Shown in pieces: positions 10,203-22,517 of a stretch of DNA of 64,000 nt. Positions within the stretch are counted from its first letter, which is position 1. Every line of letters begins with the position of its first letter. Below the pieces are notes generated by a model. It was given only the letters and a program-made list of their open reading frames with translations. It had not been told where the DNA came from and did no database searches. Location: NCBI RefSeq assembly GCF_000687475.1, contig NC_057322.1, positions 372,001 through 436,000 of the forward strand, in the 5' to 3' direction. Both the position numbers and the translations under genes were made by a program. Source of the stretch: Ustilaginoidea virens. Lineage: Eukaryota; Ascomycota; Sordariomycetes; Hypocreales; Clavicipitaceae.

Positions 10203-10296
10203 GATGCTGATGCTGATGCTGATGCTGATGCTGATGCTGATGCTGATGCTGATGCTGATGCTGATGCTGATGCTGATGCTGATGATGATGATGATG
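10203..10296. repeat. GATGCT hexanucleotide array passing into GAT repeats
   Basis: About 13 tandem GATGCT units and then five GAT triplets, starting 25 bp after the stop of the eight-Cys secreted protein. The same hexamer (in rotation) lies over the LPMO-like stop at 4912. Confidence 0.93.
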
Positions 10297-12047
10297 GGTG
10301 GAGTGGGATGAGCTCCTTGTTGTTCACGTCCATTGGCAACCGGCCTTGCGGACGACTGGGGTAGATGGACAAGCAGCGATAGACAGGGCTCGGAAACAAA
10401 CGAAGCATTGGATGACGTCGTTTGGGCGTTCAACGGGGAAATATGGGGGGCCGGGGCAGTGGTTGTGTCTGTCCAAGGGTTCTGCCAGATAGAGCCGAGG
10501 TGCCGAGGTGAGAGACACTTGGGTTGGATGATGTGAAGCTGATGCAGACTCGCCGCTGCGAGGGCGCGCGACGAGCTGGAAGCATGGAAATATGCATCGT
10601 CGAAAGCTAGCGAAACCGCATTTACAAGACCGGCGCACGAGGAGCCGTGACGCTGCTGCTGCTGCTGCCGCTGCTGCCGCCGCCTGGCGCCCATCTCGAC
10701 CCCCTTTGCGCAGAATCGCCATCTAGAGACGTGTTCCGACAGACAGCGCTAGTGGCCTCTGTGAGCAACCAAACGCCCGCAGGTGACGGAGCCCGCATTA
10801 TCGCAAACCATGGTCTCCGAGCCATCGACGTCGGACGTGCTGTTTTCGCCCCGGCAGCCAACCAGCACCGCGTAGGCAGCGCCAAGTGCCGCGTTCAAGG
10901 AGGGCCAGTCCTTGTCGCCCCGGGTCCCTCATAGCTTGGCGTCAGTTGGCGGCAATCGATTCTTGTCGCGTTTGCCCATCTCAGCAGAGCAGGGCAGCCT
11001 GCCGCCGCGGTTCTACCCAGCGTAGAAGGTAGCATGCCCAGGGGGGGGGAGGGGACTCTGGTCAAAGGGTTCTCATCTCAGCTTCACGTGCCGCGAGGAG
11101 GAAGCGCAAAGAAATCACGGGGCAAATATTCAACATGTCCCGGAGGGGGGGAATTCACGCCGCTTATATGGCAGGTCTTGCTGATATTTGTTGCACAGGG
11201 GAAACTGGGGGGTTGTAGCCAGATGAATTAAATGGTAGTTTGTAGAGAGACGCGGCGGACGAGTTGCCGCTGGCGTGGCAGGCAGAAAAGAGGCTAGGTG
11301 TAACCCCCGAGGGGGCAAAGAGGCTATTTGGGCCGAGTTGTGTCTGCCGCCTGGCAAGCCCTGCACGCGGGAGCACGCCAGTGAGGCCTGTTGGTATCGG
11401 GTATGATGGGGAGACGGTTCGAGACGGCAGGGGGCTTGTTGTGCGGGAAGGCGGCGCAGTTGCGGCAGGGCATGATCCCACGCTGTTGTTGGCCGTGAGC
11501 AAGACTGTGGCGAAGAAGAGCGAGTGGTTTTCAGGCGGCCTCGTCTTGGACATGGCGAAAAGTCGGTGGGACGGCCCAGCTCTGCTCGATGGCTGCATGC
11601 TGCAGGCTGTGGACTGCGGACGTTGGATCCGTGCTGTAGATCTGGATGATGCTTGATGATGCATAGGCCAGCCACGCGCAGGCGCCAAGCCCAGGCAAGG
11701 ACTGTCGTGCTGGTTCGCGCGCTCTGCAGATCGGTCTGGCCCTGTGGCTCCGCGACCCCCTCCTGCTGAGAATTTCCATCTCTGCTCGGGGGGCCGGCCC
11801 AGGTCGGTGTGGAAAATAGCGTCGGATCGAGGAGCAATGGAACCAAGACAATGAAACTAAGAGCAATGGAACCAAGGACAATGTAAGCAAGCACCCCCCA
11901 CCCCCCCAAGGTACATAGCAACAACAGGGGAATCCATCATGGCATCGAGCCAACATCAAGGTAGGTGGTCCGCGTCCGCCATGGCACCTGTCACGAAGCT
12001 CTCCGGGATTTATGATACGATCCTCGGCGCACAACGTCGCCAACCCT

Positions 12048-12079
<32 letters not shown>

Positions 12080-13513
12080 AGTCCCAGACGCCAGGGTCGC
12101 GACGCCGGTCCGACGCCGGTCCATCGACTCATACCAGTATCCGCGGCGCCAGTTAGCAGATACGATGCCCCGTTGGCTGCCTTGCCGTGTGCATCCTGAT
12201 ACCCAGGCGGTCAAACGAGCAGAGTCCAGGTACTTGGCAAAACACAGGCAGACGCTATCCATCTGCAAGAGCCAGATTCGGAAGCATGCTAGGGTACGGC
12301 TGCGGTTCGGGCTGCGCCAAGACAACCAACCAACCATTGGAACTGATAGCTTTTTCGCAACCGCTAGTCGGAAGAGGCTGAGTCAAGCGCGAGGCCGGCT
12401 CGCCTCGCCGCATTGGCCGCAGGCGACGCGCTAAATAGGCCCTGCTCTGCCCTGCCCTGACTGGAGCAGTAGGTTTGGTTCAAACACCAAGCCAGTGTCT
12501 GCGTCTGCCTTGTCTTGCCTTGTCCACTAGTCCTGGCGGTGGGTGCCTTCATCTCCCGTCCCGTCTCCCCGTGACCTACCACCACATCGCATCTCCAGCG
12601 GCGGCATGGCATGGATGGCCCTTGTTGGCAAGGGTCCCGCGCAGTCCTGGTTCCACGCGCCATCTGCGCCATCTACAATAAGAAGTAAGAGCCTTTGGAC
12701 GGCGCCGCATCGCCATCCACGGCGGGAGGAGCCTCCCAAGTCCCTGCAAAAAAAAAAAAGTCTCCCGCAATCGTCGAGACAACTTGATCATGGATGGGGA
12801 CCGAGGAACATCGGGCGGCTTCAGCTGCATGCTGCACGAGCTGGCCGGGCCATTTACCCCTGTCGAGGGACCGACCCTGTAGAGGCAAGACTTGTCAGCC
12901 CTTGCCGCCGACATGAGACGCAGAGACGACAACAATGGCCGGCTAGTGCTTCAAATGCCAAAAGGCGCCCAGCAGAGCAGCCCGCGTTGCCGAGCCGTCA
13001 GGAGCGCAGCGCGACATGGATCGACTGCGGCTCCCCGTGCAGACCCGTGACGACCTGTCCAACCCGCCAACCCCCGTCACAGGATGGCGTCCGCCGTCAG
13101 CCCTATGACGCGAGGCTTCCAGCTGGGTCCAAGTCTCCAAGAGCTGGGGGTCCGTCGTGAGAGGAGTGTCGTATGCTTTTGCTTATGCAATAAACCGACC
13201 TGCCTCAGACCAATGTCCACTGTCTCATAGTACCTCGGCCATCTTGCTCCTCAATCGTTGCCGCATGCCCAACGTCTAGCTGCACAGCCGACGACAACAT
13301 CTTGTTTCTCGGAAGCAACAGTTCTGCCGTCAGGACAGACCCCTTATTAGAGGGGTCTTGGCTTCCTTCCCGCAAAACCTGTTCCTTCCTGGAAACACTT
13401 ACTCGATGCAGATCTCGAGACCGCAAGCAAAAGACGGCTCCACTTTCAAGCCTTGCCCATGAACGCGCACGAGTTCTACCGGTCGACCAAGCATTGCGAC
13501 GCAAGACTGGACC
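10297..13513. other. Long intergenic region with a C29 tract
   Basis: No gene is supported in 3.2 kb. Open frames such as 11130-11924 and 11531-12337 on the minus strand have no conserved motif and read through low-complexity DNA. The notable element is a run of 29 C at 12050-12078. Bases 12440-13513 may include the promoter of the regulator that starts at 13514. Confidence 0.5.
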
Positions 13514-15586
13514 ATGAGCCAACGCGAGAGAATCCTGTACCGAGACGATAACCCTCAGCTGGTTGGTTGTACTTCATCGTTGGATACGCTTGCTGAGAAC
13601 GACACCAGGGCGGTGCAGGCGTCGCCGCCCGTCTTGTTTCCCCCGGATAGCAACGGCTTGGACTCGCAAAGCGAACCACGAGAAGCTATTTTAACCAGCT
13701 GGAATGCCCAGGCTTCAGACATGTTCCATGGCTCCGTCGGCATGCTGCCTCATCCCCAACCCGCGTCATGTCAAGGCTCCGTCGACGCGCTGCCTCATCC
13801 ACAACCCGTGAAATGTCAAGGCTCGCGTCGCCAGGTGTTGGCCTGGATGCAGGACAGTTGTGCGACTCAGGACGAACCCGAAGCCCCCCTACAGCCCCAT
13901 CTCGCGACTTCACAGTCGACACATGTGCCCAGACTAGAGAGGGCCAAGCGGGGGCCGTTTCGAAACCCCGAGCTGCGCCAAGAAACTGCTCGCACAAGGT
14001 CCATGGGCTCGTGTATGAGGTGCAGGATGTATCGCACGCGCGTGAGTTGCTCATCTTTCTGAAGGACCAGCCTCCTTTCCGTGTACATGTATGTGTGTGT
14101 GAGCCGTCGACTGACTTGAAAAGTGCACGGAAAACCCCCAGAACACCGGGGGCCCTTGCTTGGGCTGCAGCAGGCTGCTGGCATCCAAGCAGTACCGCGT
14201 GCCGTGCTCGAGATACAGGCTCCGTGACGTTACAATGAATTGCTACTCGCGGCCCACGGGCAGCAGAGAAGCCTACCAAGGCATCAGAACCGTCATGAAC
14301 CCCATGGCCAGGGGGGTGTCAAGCAACGTCCAGGTAATACACGTCTCCGAACGCAACACGGACGCGGACACGTACATGGAGCTGCACGTCCAAACGCTGG
14401 GGCACTTCCCGCCCGAATCCGACGCGGCGGCAGAGTCGCAAGGCCAACAAGTCCCAGTCTTGGCTGACTCGTACGCACTGGTTAGTCTGAGAGAGGCCAA
14501 GCAGCAGTATCTGCAGTACATCCAGGCCAGTCTCGGCAGGACGTTGCGCACATCACTGGGGCGGCGAAGCGGCATCCTCTATCAGACGTACCTGCGGGCA
14601 TACTACACCATGAAGGATGACTCGGCGTCCCAGGAAACACGACATCTCCTCGTCCTGACATTCAAGTTGTGGATGTCGATCCGCCTGTCATCAAAACCAA
14701 TCGTCATGATTGGAGCGCAAGATGTCGACGAACACGGCACGCCCCAGCCAGACGGCCGTCCCACCTGGACGGCTCTTCCTCCCAACATTGTCATGCAGCT
14801 GGACTACGTGCTGACGGGCCAGATCCAGATGGAGCTGCGCGAAAAGGTGCTCTCGGGGCTCGACAACATGGTCTACAAGCGCAAACAGAGAAACTGGCTC
14901 ACCATCTACCTCGCCACCTTCATCCTGCTGCACAACCTGGCCCTCATCAAAGCCGACAATGGGACCTGTACGGCAAAGTGCAGAACAGAAGTGAGTTGGC
15001 CCGGCATGTTGGCCCAGCATTGGTACTGACTCGGCGGCCATAAAGCGATGCAAGCATGAGTTGGCGGCAGAGGAATACCACAAGTGTAAACCGCCCCCCC
15101 TCTCCTGTGTAAAACGGGGATTTGATTTTTATTCTTTGAGTTTTGAGTTCTGAGGTCTGGTTTTTTTTGGTTTTTTTCCCTTTACCCACCGGTCGGCTGA
15201 CACAATTCATCTACGCCAGCGGCAAATAACCTCCTGGCTCACTTTCACTTCTGCAACAACGGGGTGCAGCCCTTTTCGGAAGCTTGCCCGAGCTACCGCT
15301 TGGCGGACCTGCTGGACGGCAACGACGACACGGTCAAGTTCATCCAAAACTGCAGGAGCCACGTCCGTCTGCACAGTAAGTTGGGGGTCCTTTGCACGGG
15401 TTGTTTTCCATGTCCCCCTAGTTTGCCAACCGGATCAAAATAGGACAACACTGGGACGCCATTCGACGGAATTGTCAGTACGACGACGAATACTTTTTCA
15501 TCAGCCAGCTGTTTGACGATCGATGGGCTCCGCATCCGATGGAGAGCGAGAGGCCCCGGGGCCCGAGTCTGGCGCAGATGGTTTGA
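13514..15586 (+). CDS. Atypical Zn(II)2Cys6-type protein, possible frameshift
   Basis: Exons 13514-14041, 14124 to 14967 or 14990, 15220-15375 and 15444-15586. Exon 1 is disordered and holds a 45-bp direct repeat (13730-13819). The cluster spans the first splice: C167, C170, C177, C188, C191 and C204, spacing C-x2-C-x6-C-x10-C-x2-C-x12-C, which fits a fungal binuclear zinc DNA-binding domain with longer loops. The rest is a helical middle domain (WLTIYLATFILLHNLALI) and a C-terminal part with LLAHFHFCNNG and HWDAIRRNCQYDDEYFF. The join of exons 2 and 3 is problematic. The strong donor GTGAGT at 14991 is out of frame by one base with exon 3, whereas the weaker GTACGG at 14968 keeps frame (556 residues). 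Either the weak site is used or a G was lost from the G run at 14961-14963. Presumed nuclear transcription factor; targets are unknown. Confidence 0.68.
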
Positions 15587-18225
15587 AACGTGTGGTAAGG
15601 ATGTGGCATCGCCTTGTCCTGTTCATATGTGCTGTAGTTTAGCGAGGATGAATCAAGACTCGGCGACGAGGTGCGATCCGCAGCGACCGACTCGTATCGC
15701 CCCTGTACGGCAGGGGCAGTCATGGATTGTCAACCACACCCATTGGTTTTGACCGGTCATTTTCCCACGGCGTAGCTGTCTATGGGCATCGAAGAATTTT
15801 CCAAGCCGTCGTAGTCAGTTTACACGCAAGGCTTACGCCGTCCATCGGACGTCGTCAGGCTCATTTCGTCCACGTCACGCTGTCAATGTCCGGACCGGTT
15901 TCATCCAGGCATCCCAGGATCAAGTATCAGCTACCATGACAGAAGCTTCTGTCCAAAGGTCTCGAGTGACTGGTCCGGTTGGACTCGGCGGGGAAAAGCC
16001 GGAAGGAAATTGTGACCTAGCGACGGCTTGGCCAAGGCGGTCCTGACCCTGGTCCTGCCCTGGCGCTATATCCGCCGCACGAGTTTTCTCGCGCAAAGTT
16101 TGCAAGATGGAGTGTGAATATTTTGTGCGCGGCGGCCAGCGTGACCGTTGCTGGATGCCCTAGCCACAACGCCAAGCAAAGAAATGACCATAAATGGAGC
16201 TCCGGTCCCGACCGCTCTTGGGAAACCGCACCAACGGCACAGAGCCTGCGTCCAGCAGCGCGATCAGCATCATCAAGCATCGCATGGTATCACGTCAAGA
16301 CTCACCATCCAGTCAGCCAGTCGGCGAGGCTTGGCACTCGAAGGTCACCATGCAATTCCTCAACGGCCTGAAACTCCGCGGAGGCAATGCGAGTTGAGCG
16401 GTAAAGCAGATCCGGCTGTGCGGCAATATTTCCTATGGTGGCGTCTCTCCATGACAGGCGGTAGGTTGGCTTCATTGGTGCGCTACGCTTCTATCCGCCC
16501 TGAGCGGCACTCATCATGTAGCCGCGGGCTTGGCTAGCGTCGGACGGGAGACAGGAGAAAAAACGTCAAGAGGGATTCCGCAGCCAGACGACCAAGACTG
16601 GCGGTTCGTGAGCAATACGACTGCGTCCCAAGGAAAGACGTATCAAGATGGAAGGTGAAAGAAGTGGATTTTGGCCGGGGTGGAGGGGCGGAGGGGCGGA
16701 GGGGCGGAGGGTCGCCGGAGGGTCATGATGAATGCCGACTGACCTGGATGTGTGGACTGTGAACATTGGGCTCACTTTCCTGCATCTTGCGCAACTATAA
16801 TAGATCGTCCCTGAAAACCATGTATCAGTTGTTTGATTCTCGCTCGGCCTATGACAAGTGGACTGGGAGCCGGAGTAACCCGGGTTCAGTTACCGTCATA
16901 GCATACCTGCGGGAAGCAATTTCAATAACGCCATAAACTCTCGGTGCAAAACCAGCGTCGGGCCATGGGAAGCCTCGCCTCTCCGTAACAGTGAATGCTG
17001 TGGTGGCTCTGGCAGGGTTCTAGGGCCGCGCCAAGCTCTGGCTTAGTCTCGAAAAGACACCACGACGACAAGACGCGATTCGACGGGAAACCGCCATGGC
17101 GTAGCTAGGGAACCGAAAGAATTAAGAACAAGAGGGTCACACCAGGACACAGGAATTGCGTCGAGGTTCATCTTGGACGCCTGTTTCTGCCAAGCAAGCC
17201 GTGAGACTGTCCGACACGTTGCCTGCAGTACGAGGGAGTCCAAGAACCCGTAGTACAGCCCTGGGTTTACCCAGACAATTATTTTGCAGTGTACGAAGCC
17301 GGCCTCACGAAGCCGGCCTCGCATGAAACGCCCTGTGGTCCGCAAAGGACTCGGCATGGCCGTGTTCCCGCTGATTTCAAAATGGCCTGGCTGAGGTCGC
17401 TGAAACTAGCAGACATCGCGGCCGATATTTCCTTGCAATAGTAGCTCGAATTCCGACTTCCGGCTTTCCAACCGGTTGATCGAGGTCGCTGCCACCCGTG
17501 GTCGCCGATTTGGTCATTCCTTCCTTCAAACAGCCCTGCCGAATCAATACTGGTGAATACTCCCTGCCTGCCAATATTGACGGTAGTGAATTACTCATCT
17601 GCTGCTGGGGAATGAGGCCCCAGTCGCCCTTTGCGAGGAATCTCGCCGTCCCTTTCCTGCCTAAGATTAGCAAGACTTTTTTTCTCGAAGGTCGCTTCGA
17701 TCAGTTGGTTGCAGTATCAGGCTGTTAATGAGATTAAGTGCTGGTCATGTGAATCGGGATCGCAAGTTGAATTTTCTTTTTCTTTTTCTTTTTCTCTTTC
17801 TTCTTGGGCTGGCGGTGACGTTGTGAGTTGCGCTTAGCTAGCTGCCAGAGAGCGTACGATGCTGATTCTGGCATGATGCGGATGTTGAACGAAACTGGTT
17901 CGAGGCGTGTACTCTACACCAATATTGTCCCACTCGCGCTCCATGCATGACAAAGGCACATTGCTAAATATTCGCGGTGAATACTTTGAAAGCTACTAGG
18001 ATACACGAACGCTGTGGTATCGATGATTTGTCCCCGCTAGCTTATATCAACATGAAGATCGTTAAAACCGGCCCAACTGCATATGATGCCTAGGATGCCT
18101 CGCTTGCCGCTGACGCTTGGGTTTTTCGATCGCGGACCATTCTGCCGTCCTCATCCCTAGTGACTGGCTTGACCAATGACCGCTATATGCCAAGGAGGGA
18201 CAATGTTAAAGTTGACCTAGCTCTA
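15587..18225. other. Intergenic region, no gene seen
   Basis: Only short overlapping open frames are present. A GGGGCGGA repeat lies at about 16686-16715 and a CTTTTT-type repeat at about 17775-17805. The last 500 bp becomes AT-richer towards the C2H2 gene. Confidence 0.5.
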
Positions 18226-19155
18226 TTACAACAGTGTGGCATCAATTCCAGGCCTCTCATCGTCCTCGGCATCATGCTCGTCGTACTCGTACTCGTAATT
18301 GCCATCGTACTCGTCAGAGTCGATTTCCCGTTCCCATTTTGGATGTTTGCGGGCTTTTATGCCCCTCCTTGGACGCTGAGAGCAGTGCATGAGTCTACGC
18401 CGGGCTTGCCCCAATATGTAGTGCACGCCGCCGATGGTTTCCTAGACTGGCCCGTTGAAGGCACCGTCAGCAAGGACTTGTCTGACCTTGGGTCGGCGCA
18501 ACTGATGAGAGCAGCATCGGCCGTTCTCGAGGTGATGAAGCAATTTCAGGGTTGTAGAAAACAGCTTCTTGCACCCAGGCGCCGCAAAACAGGCAAACTT
18601 GATGCCGGCCACTGATTCGTCAGATTCGGCAGAATCGTCCTCGGCCCCTAAGCTCTGGCAACATGCCGAGATTTGAACATGTTTGCGACCTCGTTGACGA
18701 CCATGAGTCAAAGGGTAGATTTCGGGAGTGCCAGCAAGAGTGACTTTGGGCAGACATTTTTGGCAAGTGAAGGGCACTGGTTGCTCGCGCCTGCGTTGTT
18801 TCACGGGAGCATGCTTGTTCAATTGGCAGCGGCTTGCAAAGTCCTTTCCGCATTCACGGCACCATAAAACAAGACCGTGATGTCTGTCGATGAAATGTAT
18901 GGTGCTCTGCTCGCAGCAGTCAAAAAGCTTGCCGCATTCACCGCAGCGACAGTGGTTGGCCTGCTGTTGGTGCTGTCTCAGCTGCGCAGTGGTGCCGAAA
19001 CGGGCCCGGCACTCGGGGCATGCTGCCGGAAAGTGAGGACGGCGAACCAAGCATTCTTGTAGGGCGTCATGATGTAGGGGGCATTGGAGGTGGCCAGCTG
19101 GTGTTTTGAGACGCGAAAGGCATACCGAAGAAGCAGAAAATGCCTTGCACTTCAT
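18226..19155 (-). CDS. Diverged C2H2 zinc-finger protein, interrupted by an in-frame TAG
   Basis: The first open part (19155-18442, 237 residues) holds C2H2-like fingers: CPECRARF with QLRQHQQQANH, CGECGKLF with IHFIDRHH, CRECGKDF with QLNKH (second His missing), and a final CKKLFSTTLKLLHHLENGRCC block. It stops at TAG 18444-18442. The same frame then stays open for 71 codons with a sensible acidic end (DSDEYDGNYEYEYDEHDAE) to TAA at 18228-18226. A 45-bp intron (18442-18486, GTCAGA donor, CTGAC branch, CTAG acceptor) would remove the TAG in frame and give 294 residues. Otherwise the gene carries a premature stop. An in-frame TAA lies just before the ATG at 19155, so an upstream exon is possible. 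It resembles the C2H2 gene at 60.4 kb. Probable DNA-binding protein or decaying copy. Confidence 0.55.
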
Positions 19156-20862
19156 GGCTTACGTCGAGGTTTGCCGGGCGGGACTTGGCAGCTGGCCGTT
19201 TGACGAGGGCAGGTGTGTGATGCGATGAGCAAGCGATGGCTGGCACAAGGCTTCGTTGCGAGGAAGAATACATATGTTTTGTCGCTGTTTGTGTCCCAGA
19301 TAGTGTCTGGTGAGCTCGGGTAAGAAATAACGCGCACCGCTTCGAGTTTGTGACGGACTTGACGCGTTCACCAGCAGGGGGGTCAAGTTTTTTCAACACG
19401 CCGGCGGGTGATGAGCACCTGCGCTGCGGCTGGCCTGCCAGCCGTTCCGACGAGGGTGATGACGCGGCGTTGGCTCAGTCATGTGGAAGCGGAAGGCCGC
19501 AGTCTGGTCGCTCGCCAGGCGTGCCTTCCTTTTTCAGATGCATCTTGGCATGTGGGGTGGTGTCTTCTGACTACAGTAGCAATAGGCTTGCAACGGGCTG
19601 CTTCAGACTCAGGCCATCGGCATCGGCATCGGCATCTGTCTGCTGCTAAGGGATTCAGTTGACAAACGGGCGGCGCAGAGGCAAAGAGAATGCTGGATCG
19701 GCAGGTTTCAGACATCTATGAAGAGAAGCAGCGGTGGTTTAGCAGCTGGCCTCACTTTAACTGTGTGTTATTTTACGCTACTCAACATTAACGCCTTCTC
19801 CTAGCGCCCCTACCACGGCATCAGCACAAGGCTACTTAGTAGACGGCTTAATAACCTTCTCTATTTAGGCTAGATTTTCTTGCCTAGGTTTGATGGCTAG
19901 TGGTCGGAGGGAAGCACTACACTTGAGCACTGCTAAACAGTGGTTATTCATCTTGCCGCTGCATATGGCCGGTCGTATAATAAAAAGAAGAATTAGGTTT
20001 TCTGTCGACAAGCATCTCGCTAGTTGCAAACCGCTAGGGACAGACACGCTGTCCGCGAAATCGTTTAGAAGGGTTATTTTTCCAACTGCGGAAAACTCTC
20101 ATTAAGGCATTTCGGCTGCCGGCTTCACTAGGATGCATTAAGAAGCCGCTCGTCGACGCTTGAATATTACTCTTAATATACTAGCGTCTTCCAGTTTCTC
20201 TATAACTTGCAGAGTGTCACGAACTCGGGCTACGCCCGGCGCCTAGCCTAAGGTGGGTTACGTAAGGCAGATACACGGAGGCTTCGGGCGGACATCAGGG
20301 TCCGGTCCTCGTTACCTACGGATATAAATAGACTATATAGAGGGCCCTATTCAGGTCCTCTTCTCTTTCTCCTTAGTCTATTTAAAATATTTATTCGACG
20401 CCTATTCGCAGACGCCCTAGGGCCAGTCCTTTATACAGAGGCAAAAATGCTTTACCGCTAATAATTTATATGCATTGCTTTTAATAACTTAGGATTGCTA
20501 GAGATAATATTAGATTTATACATAATATTAAAGATATCTAGCTAGAATATGTTACTGTAAGTAAGGGAATAGTAGTCTCTTAAGACTACTCCTGTTTTTA
20601 TTATAAATAGTTAATATAGCGAGTATCGGTTAGCCGGTGCTTTGTATTATTATTAATATTATTATATTTTCCGTGTGTATCCTGATAATCCTGCCCTTCC
20701 TGTTTATATAATCGTCGGATATAACCATTATCGGCGCCGAAGTGGTAGCATGCTCTAAAATTAGGCCGGCTCGGATTATTAGACTCCGTACATCCGATCT
20801 AATCTCTTGACAAGCCAGCAGATTGATCCTTGTTTTGTTTATTTCAACAGCAGTCGCATAAG
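19156..20862. other. AT-rich island with LTR remnant, upstream of the kinase gene
   Basis: From about 19740 to 20840 the DNA is clearly richer in A+T than the surrounding genes (TTATTAATATT-type runs) and has no sustained frame. This suggests old transposon sequence, possibly altered by RIP. A CATCGG repeat lies at 19614-19636. The solo-LTR candidate is at 20215-20435. The last part contains the promoter of the kinase gene. Confidence 0.6.
20215..20435. mobile_element. Solo LTR candidate
   Basis: A segment of about 221 bp starts TGTCACGAACTCGGGC, the TGTCACGA type of start known from fungal LTR retrotransposons. It is flanked on both sides by the same five bases, CAGAG (20210-20214 and 20436-20440), the usual size of an LTR target duplication. 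Inside are TATAAATAG and a pyrimidine-rich start-like stretch (about 20323-20380), as in an LTR promoter. The 3' end read this way is TATA rather than CA, so the boundary is uncertain. Only one copy is in the window. Confidence 0.5.
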
Positions 20863-22517
20863 ATGGGGGCAAGACGCCTGCTTCGTTCAATTCCGGTGTT
20901 ATCGTCGCGATTAGCTCTCCATGTTTCAAATGGAATGTCGCGCTCAGTGTCAACACTCTCACGGTCATTCTCCAAATCCTCTCAGTCATCGCCACCGCGC
21001 GAATTTCCGTCTACCGGATTCGAGTTAATCGATCCATCTCAAAAGGTTGAGGAGGAGCGACTTCCTTTCTATAACAGGGATGAATACTATCCCATGAGAA
21101 TTGGCGATGTAGTGTATGGCCACTACCAGATAGTTGCGAAGCTTGGTTACGGCACAACCTCGACCGTGTGGCTGTCGCGCGATTTGAGGTAACATCTGCC
21201 AGCTAACCACCCTCCCTTCTTCCCCTCTTATTTTCATCTGCTGGTGAGCCCTGCTTGCTGACTCGCTATTATCTCCAATCAAGAAACCAGACATACTGGG
21301 TTATGAAGGTTCATATCAATTCTTTGAAGTATAGTCACGAATTGGCTGTCTATCGGCACTTGGCGAACCATACCGAAGACCACCCCGGCCGGAAAAATGT
21401 TCGAGAATTCTACGACTCATTTAAGCTCAAGGGCCCGAATGGTGATCACGAAGTCTTTGTCATGGCTCCTCTGGGTATGAGCCTGAGAAGTCTACAAGAG
21501 ATTCAAAAAGATGGTGTCTTCCGCGAGCAGCTTGTCATTGGGGCTCTTCCGCAAGTCTTTCTCGCGTTGGACTTTCTCCACGAAGCGGACGTGATCCATA
21601 CCGGTGCGTAGAGAGAAACATATCCAGATCGCGTCAATCACTATCACGTCCTACCACTGAAGGTGCGCGGCTAATTGGCGAAATTATTAGATGTTCACTC
21701 TGATAATCTCCTTATTGGTATTGTGGACAAGTCGGTTTTTTCCAAAGTGGAAGAATACGAGATGCATAAACCATCGCCCCGCAAGGTTGTCGGCGATACC
21801 GTCACGCAGGTCTCTCAATATATGTATGCTGGCCAAGGCCCTCTCATCCTCTGTGATTTGGGGCAAGCACGAATTGGCCGCGAGCAGCTTGGCAACGCCA
21901 TGCCTGTACCTTATCGGGCCCCCGAAGTGATTCTCAATATGCCATGGGGACATAGTGTAGATGCCTGGAGCGCAGGTCTCCTGGTATTGGCCCAAAATTC
22001 CTTCCTCTACACGTGCTCTATTCTAATGGACTTTGTGTGTCTCCGTTCCTAGGCATGGGATCTTCTCAGAGGGGAGAGCCTCTTCAAGGTGTACGACCTT
22101 GAATCTCGGGAGCTAAACGACGCTCACCATCTTGCAGCTATCACGGCACTTATTGGTCCACCACCCCCAGAATTGCTGCAAAGCAGCGAGGATTCACGCA
22201 AATACTGGCACGAAGACGGTAAGTGCCTATCCATGACGGATTGCTGTGATACATCACCTTGGACACACTTGTTTCTATCGACGGTCGCTCACAAAGGCTC
22301 TTTTGCACCAGGCGAATGGAAGGGTCCTGTCCCTTTACCACCAAAGAAGGATTTTGAGACTCTGGTGAGCGACATGGTAGGAGTGGACAAGGAAAATTTC
22401 ATAAGCTTCATGGAGTGTTTTATTGCGTGGCTTCCTAGCGATCGACTTACATGCCTGCAAGGCTATTTTCACCCTTGGCTCAAAACCAAACGAGCCCCTG
22501 GTGCGGGTGCGACATGA
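20863..22517 (+). CDS. SRPK-like protein kinase
   Basis: Five exons (20863-21188, 21284-21603, 21691-21983, 22053-22218, 22312-22517), 436 residues. All introns (69-95 bp) have GT-AG ends. It is a Ser/Thr kinase of the fungal SRPK-like group: Gly loop KLGYGTTSTVW, ATP Lys in YWVMKV, catalytic loop HTDVHSDNLL (formed across the second splice; HTD in place of HRD, as in SRPKs), DLGQA in place of DFG, and APEVIL. The N-terminal 45 residues are Ser/Arg-rich and could be a mitochondrial-type presequence or disordered. The upstream TTG-initiated frame was ignored in favour of the ATG at 20863. Many moulds have expanded families of such kinases near repeats; this one abuts an AT-rich island and has lower GC than its neighbours. 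The substrate is unknown. Confidence 0.88.

Noticed and set aside
11531..12337. A 268-codon minus-strand frame that translates C29 as polyGly
   Set aside because: No signal peptide, no conserved motif, runs through a homopolymer; several other frames are equally open.
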